Source: Pararobbsia silviterrae
Lineage (GTDB): Bacteria; Pseudomonadota; Gammaproteobacteria; Burkholderiales; Burkholderiaceae
Direction: 5' to 3'
DNA length: 64,000 nt
Assembly: GCF_003628125.1 (NCBI RefSeq)
Contig: NZ_RBZU01000009.1
Location: 1-64,000 of the forward strand
The position numbers and the translations under genes were made by a program. The notes under the pieces are model-generated. The model was not told where the DNA came from and did not search any database. It worked only from the letters and a program-made list of their open reading frames with translations. Positions 62,899 through 64,000 of this stretch are shown in pieces. How positions within the stretch are numbered: position 1 is the stretch's first letter; each line of letters opens with the position of its first letter.

Positions 62899-63555
62899 AT
62901 GAAGAAACTGACTCGAGACGAAATGGCGCGCCGTGTCGCGCAAGACATTCCCGAAGGCGCGTACGTGAACCTCGGCATCGGTGTGCCGACGCTCGTCGCG
63001 AACCATCTGTCGGCGGACCGCGAGATCTTCCTGCACAGCGAAAACGGCCTGCTCGGCATGGGGCCCGCGCCGGCGCCCGGCGAAGAGGACGACGAACTCA
63101 TCAACGCGGGCAAGCAGCATGTGACGCTGCTCACGGGCGGCGCGTTCTTCCATCATGCGGATTCGTTCGCGATGATGCGCGGCGGCCACCTCGATATCTG
63201 CGTGCTCGGCGCGTTCCAGGTGTCGGCCAAGGGCGACCTCGCGAACTGGCACACGGGCGCACCCGACGCGATTCCCGCGGTCGGCGGCGCGATGGACCTC
63301 GCGATCGGCGCGAAGCAGGTCTACGTGATGATGGAACACCTGACGAAATCCGGCGAAAGCAAGGTCGTCGCCGAGTGTACGTATCCGTTGACGGGCATCG
63401 GCTGCGTCGGCCGGATCTATACGGATCTCGCCGTGATCGACGTGACGCCCGACGGGCTGGTCGTTCGCGAGATCTTCACGGACCTCTCGTTCGACGAACT
63501 CGTCAAGCTCACGGGCGTGCCGATGCGCTACGACCCGATCGCCGCGACTGCGTGA
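62899..63555 (+). CDS. pcaJ: 3-oxoadipate CoA-transferase subunit B
   Basis: This encodes 218 residues from ATG 62899 (GGGAGAGGACA upstream). The catalytic Glu48 is in EIFLHSENGLLGMGP, the ExGLLGMGP motif of the family. GGAFFHHADSFAMMRGGHLD, VCVLGAFQVSAKGDLANW-type and GAMDLAIGAKQVYVMMEH segments follow. It forms the alpha2beta2 enzyme with PcaI. The thiolase gene starts 38 bp downstream. Confidence 0.93.
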   Translation: MKKLTRDEMARRVAQDIPEGAYVNLGIGVPTLVANHLSADREIFLHSENGLLGMGPAPAPGEEDDELINAGKQHVTLLTGGAFFHHADSFAMMRGGHLDICVLGAFQVSAKGDLANWHTGAPDAIPAVGGAMDLAIGAKQVYVMMEHLTKSGESKVVAECTYPLTGIGCVGRIYTDLAVIDVTPDGLVVREIFTDLSFDELVKLTGVPMRYDPIAATA

Positions 63556-63593
63556 GACGCAGCCTGACTCCCTCAAGTTGATCCTGGACTGAC

Positions 63594-64000
63594 ATGACTG
63601 AAGCTTTGATTTGTGACGCGATCCGCACGCCGATCGGCCGCTACGGCGGCGCGCTGTCGTCGGTGCGCGCGGATGACCTCGGCGCGATTCCGCTGCGCGC
63701 GCTGCTCGAGCGCAACAAGAACCTCGATCCGGCCGCGATCGACGACGTGATTTACGGCTGCGCGAACCAGGCCGGCGAAGACAACCGCAATGTCGCGCGG
63801 ATGTCGCTGTTGCTCGCGGGGCTGCCGATCGCGGTGCCGGGCAGCACGGTGAACCGGCTCTGCGGTTCGGGCATGGATGCGGTGGGCATCGCGGCGCGCG
63901 CGGTGCGCTCGGGCGAGGCCGCGCTGATGGTTGCGGGCGGCGTCGAAAGCATGAGCCGCGCGCCGTTCGTGATGCCGAAGGCGACGTCGGCGTTTTCGCG
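63594..64000 (+). CDS. pcaF: Beta-ketoadipyl-CoA thiolase (3' end outside window)
   Basis: The first 135 residues of a thiolase start at ATG 63594. ICDAIRTPIGRYGGALSSVR and GCANQAGEDNRNVARMSLLL are the PcaF/PaaJ-type openings. The nucleophile Cys90 is in NRLCGSGMDAVGIAARAV, followed by MVAGGVESMSRAPFVMPKA. It cleaves beta-ketoadipyl-CoA to succinyl-CoA and acetyl-CoA, the last step of the pathway begun by PcaI/PcaJ. Confidence 0.93.
   Translation, partial: MTEALICDAIRTPIGRYGGALSSVRADDLGAIPLRALLERNKNLDPAAIDDVIYGCANQAGEDNRNVARMSLLLAGLPIAVPGSTVNRLCGSGMDAVGIAARAVRSGEAALMVAGGVESMSRAPFVMPKATSAFS

Overview
The window is a GC-rich chromosomal segment of a Burkholderiaceae-type betaproteobacterium. 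I infer this from the strong G/C bias at third codon positions, the RND operon order permease-adaptor-NodT-type outer membrane factor, a NorR/Hmp pair, a PcaR-PcaI-PcaJ-PcaF locus and AstA/AstB homologues. No species call is possible from the sequence alone.

Layout. About 1-7.9 kb is a rearranged accessory zone that looks less GC-rich than the rest. It holds the 3' end of one autotransporter, a complete 1212-residue autotransporter flanked by inverted remnants of an IS3-family transposase, a seven-bladed beta-propeller lipoprotein with a decayed repeat of the same kind in front of it, and a frameshifted IS3 orfAB remnant. It ends at tRNA-Ser(GGA). From 8.2 to 12.6 kb lie small-molecule genes: DoxX, a fuconolactonase-like amidohydrolase, an aldo/keto reductase, a HAD phosphatase and a hydroxypyruvate isomerase-like enzyme. 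From 12.9 to 21.3 kb is a tripartite RND efflux operon followed by an overlapping response regulator/sensor kinase pair. From 21.3 to 22.7 kb is a small minus-strand set with a lytic transglycosylase, an exported protein and a lipoprotein. A glucarate dehydratase-like enolase, a slipin, a candidate small RNA, a two-gene acyl-CoA dehydrogenase operon and a TonB-dependent siderophore receptor behind a Fur-like box follow.

From 31.1 to 39.3 kb a TetR regulator, a four-gene BMP/nucleoside-type ABC importer and a divergent isochorismatase-fold hydrolase plus amidase look like an uptake-and-degradation locus for a nucleobase- or amide-type substrate. From 39.4 to 46.2 kb is a nitric-oxide response region: NorR, divergent Hmp with NorR-type sites between them, a large leucine-rich-repeat protein that resembles an effector, and a group III truncated globin. 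Then come a PhzF-family enzyme, a ferredoxin plus FdhF/YdeP-type molybdopterin oxidoreductase, a GGDEF/EAL protein, astA-astB of arginine succinyltransfer, a gamma-glutamyltransferase, MscS, an MFS exporter, a GIY-YIG protein and PhnN. The right edge is the beta-ketoadipate lower pathway (IclR/PcaR regulator, pcaI, pcaJ and truncated pcaF) with tandem dyad operators.

A recurring oddity is tandem repeats with a 12- or 13-bp period, both between genes (25.3, 31.1, 52.9, 55.6 kb) and in frame inside genes (NorR linker, LRR protein). Coordinates and translations were read by eye. Family assignments rest on motif recognition, not database searches.
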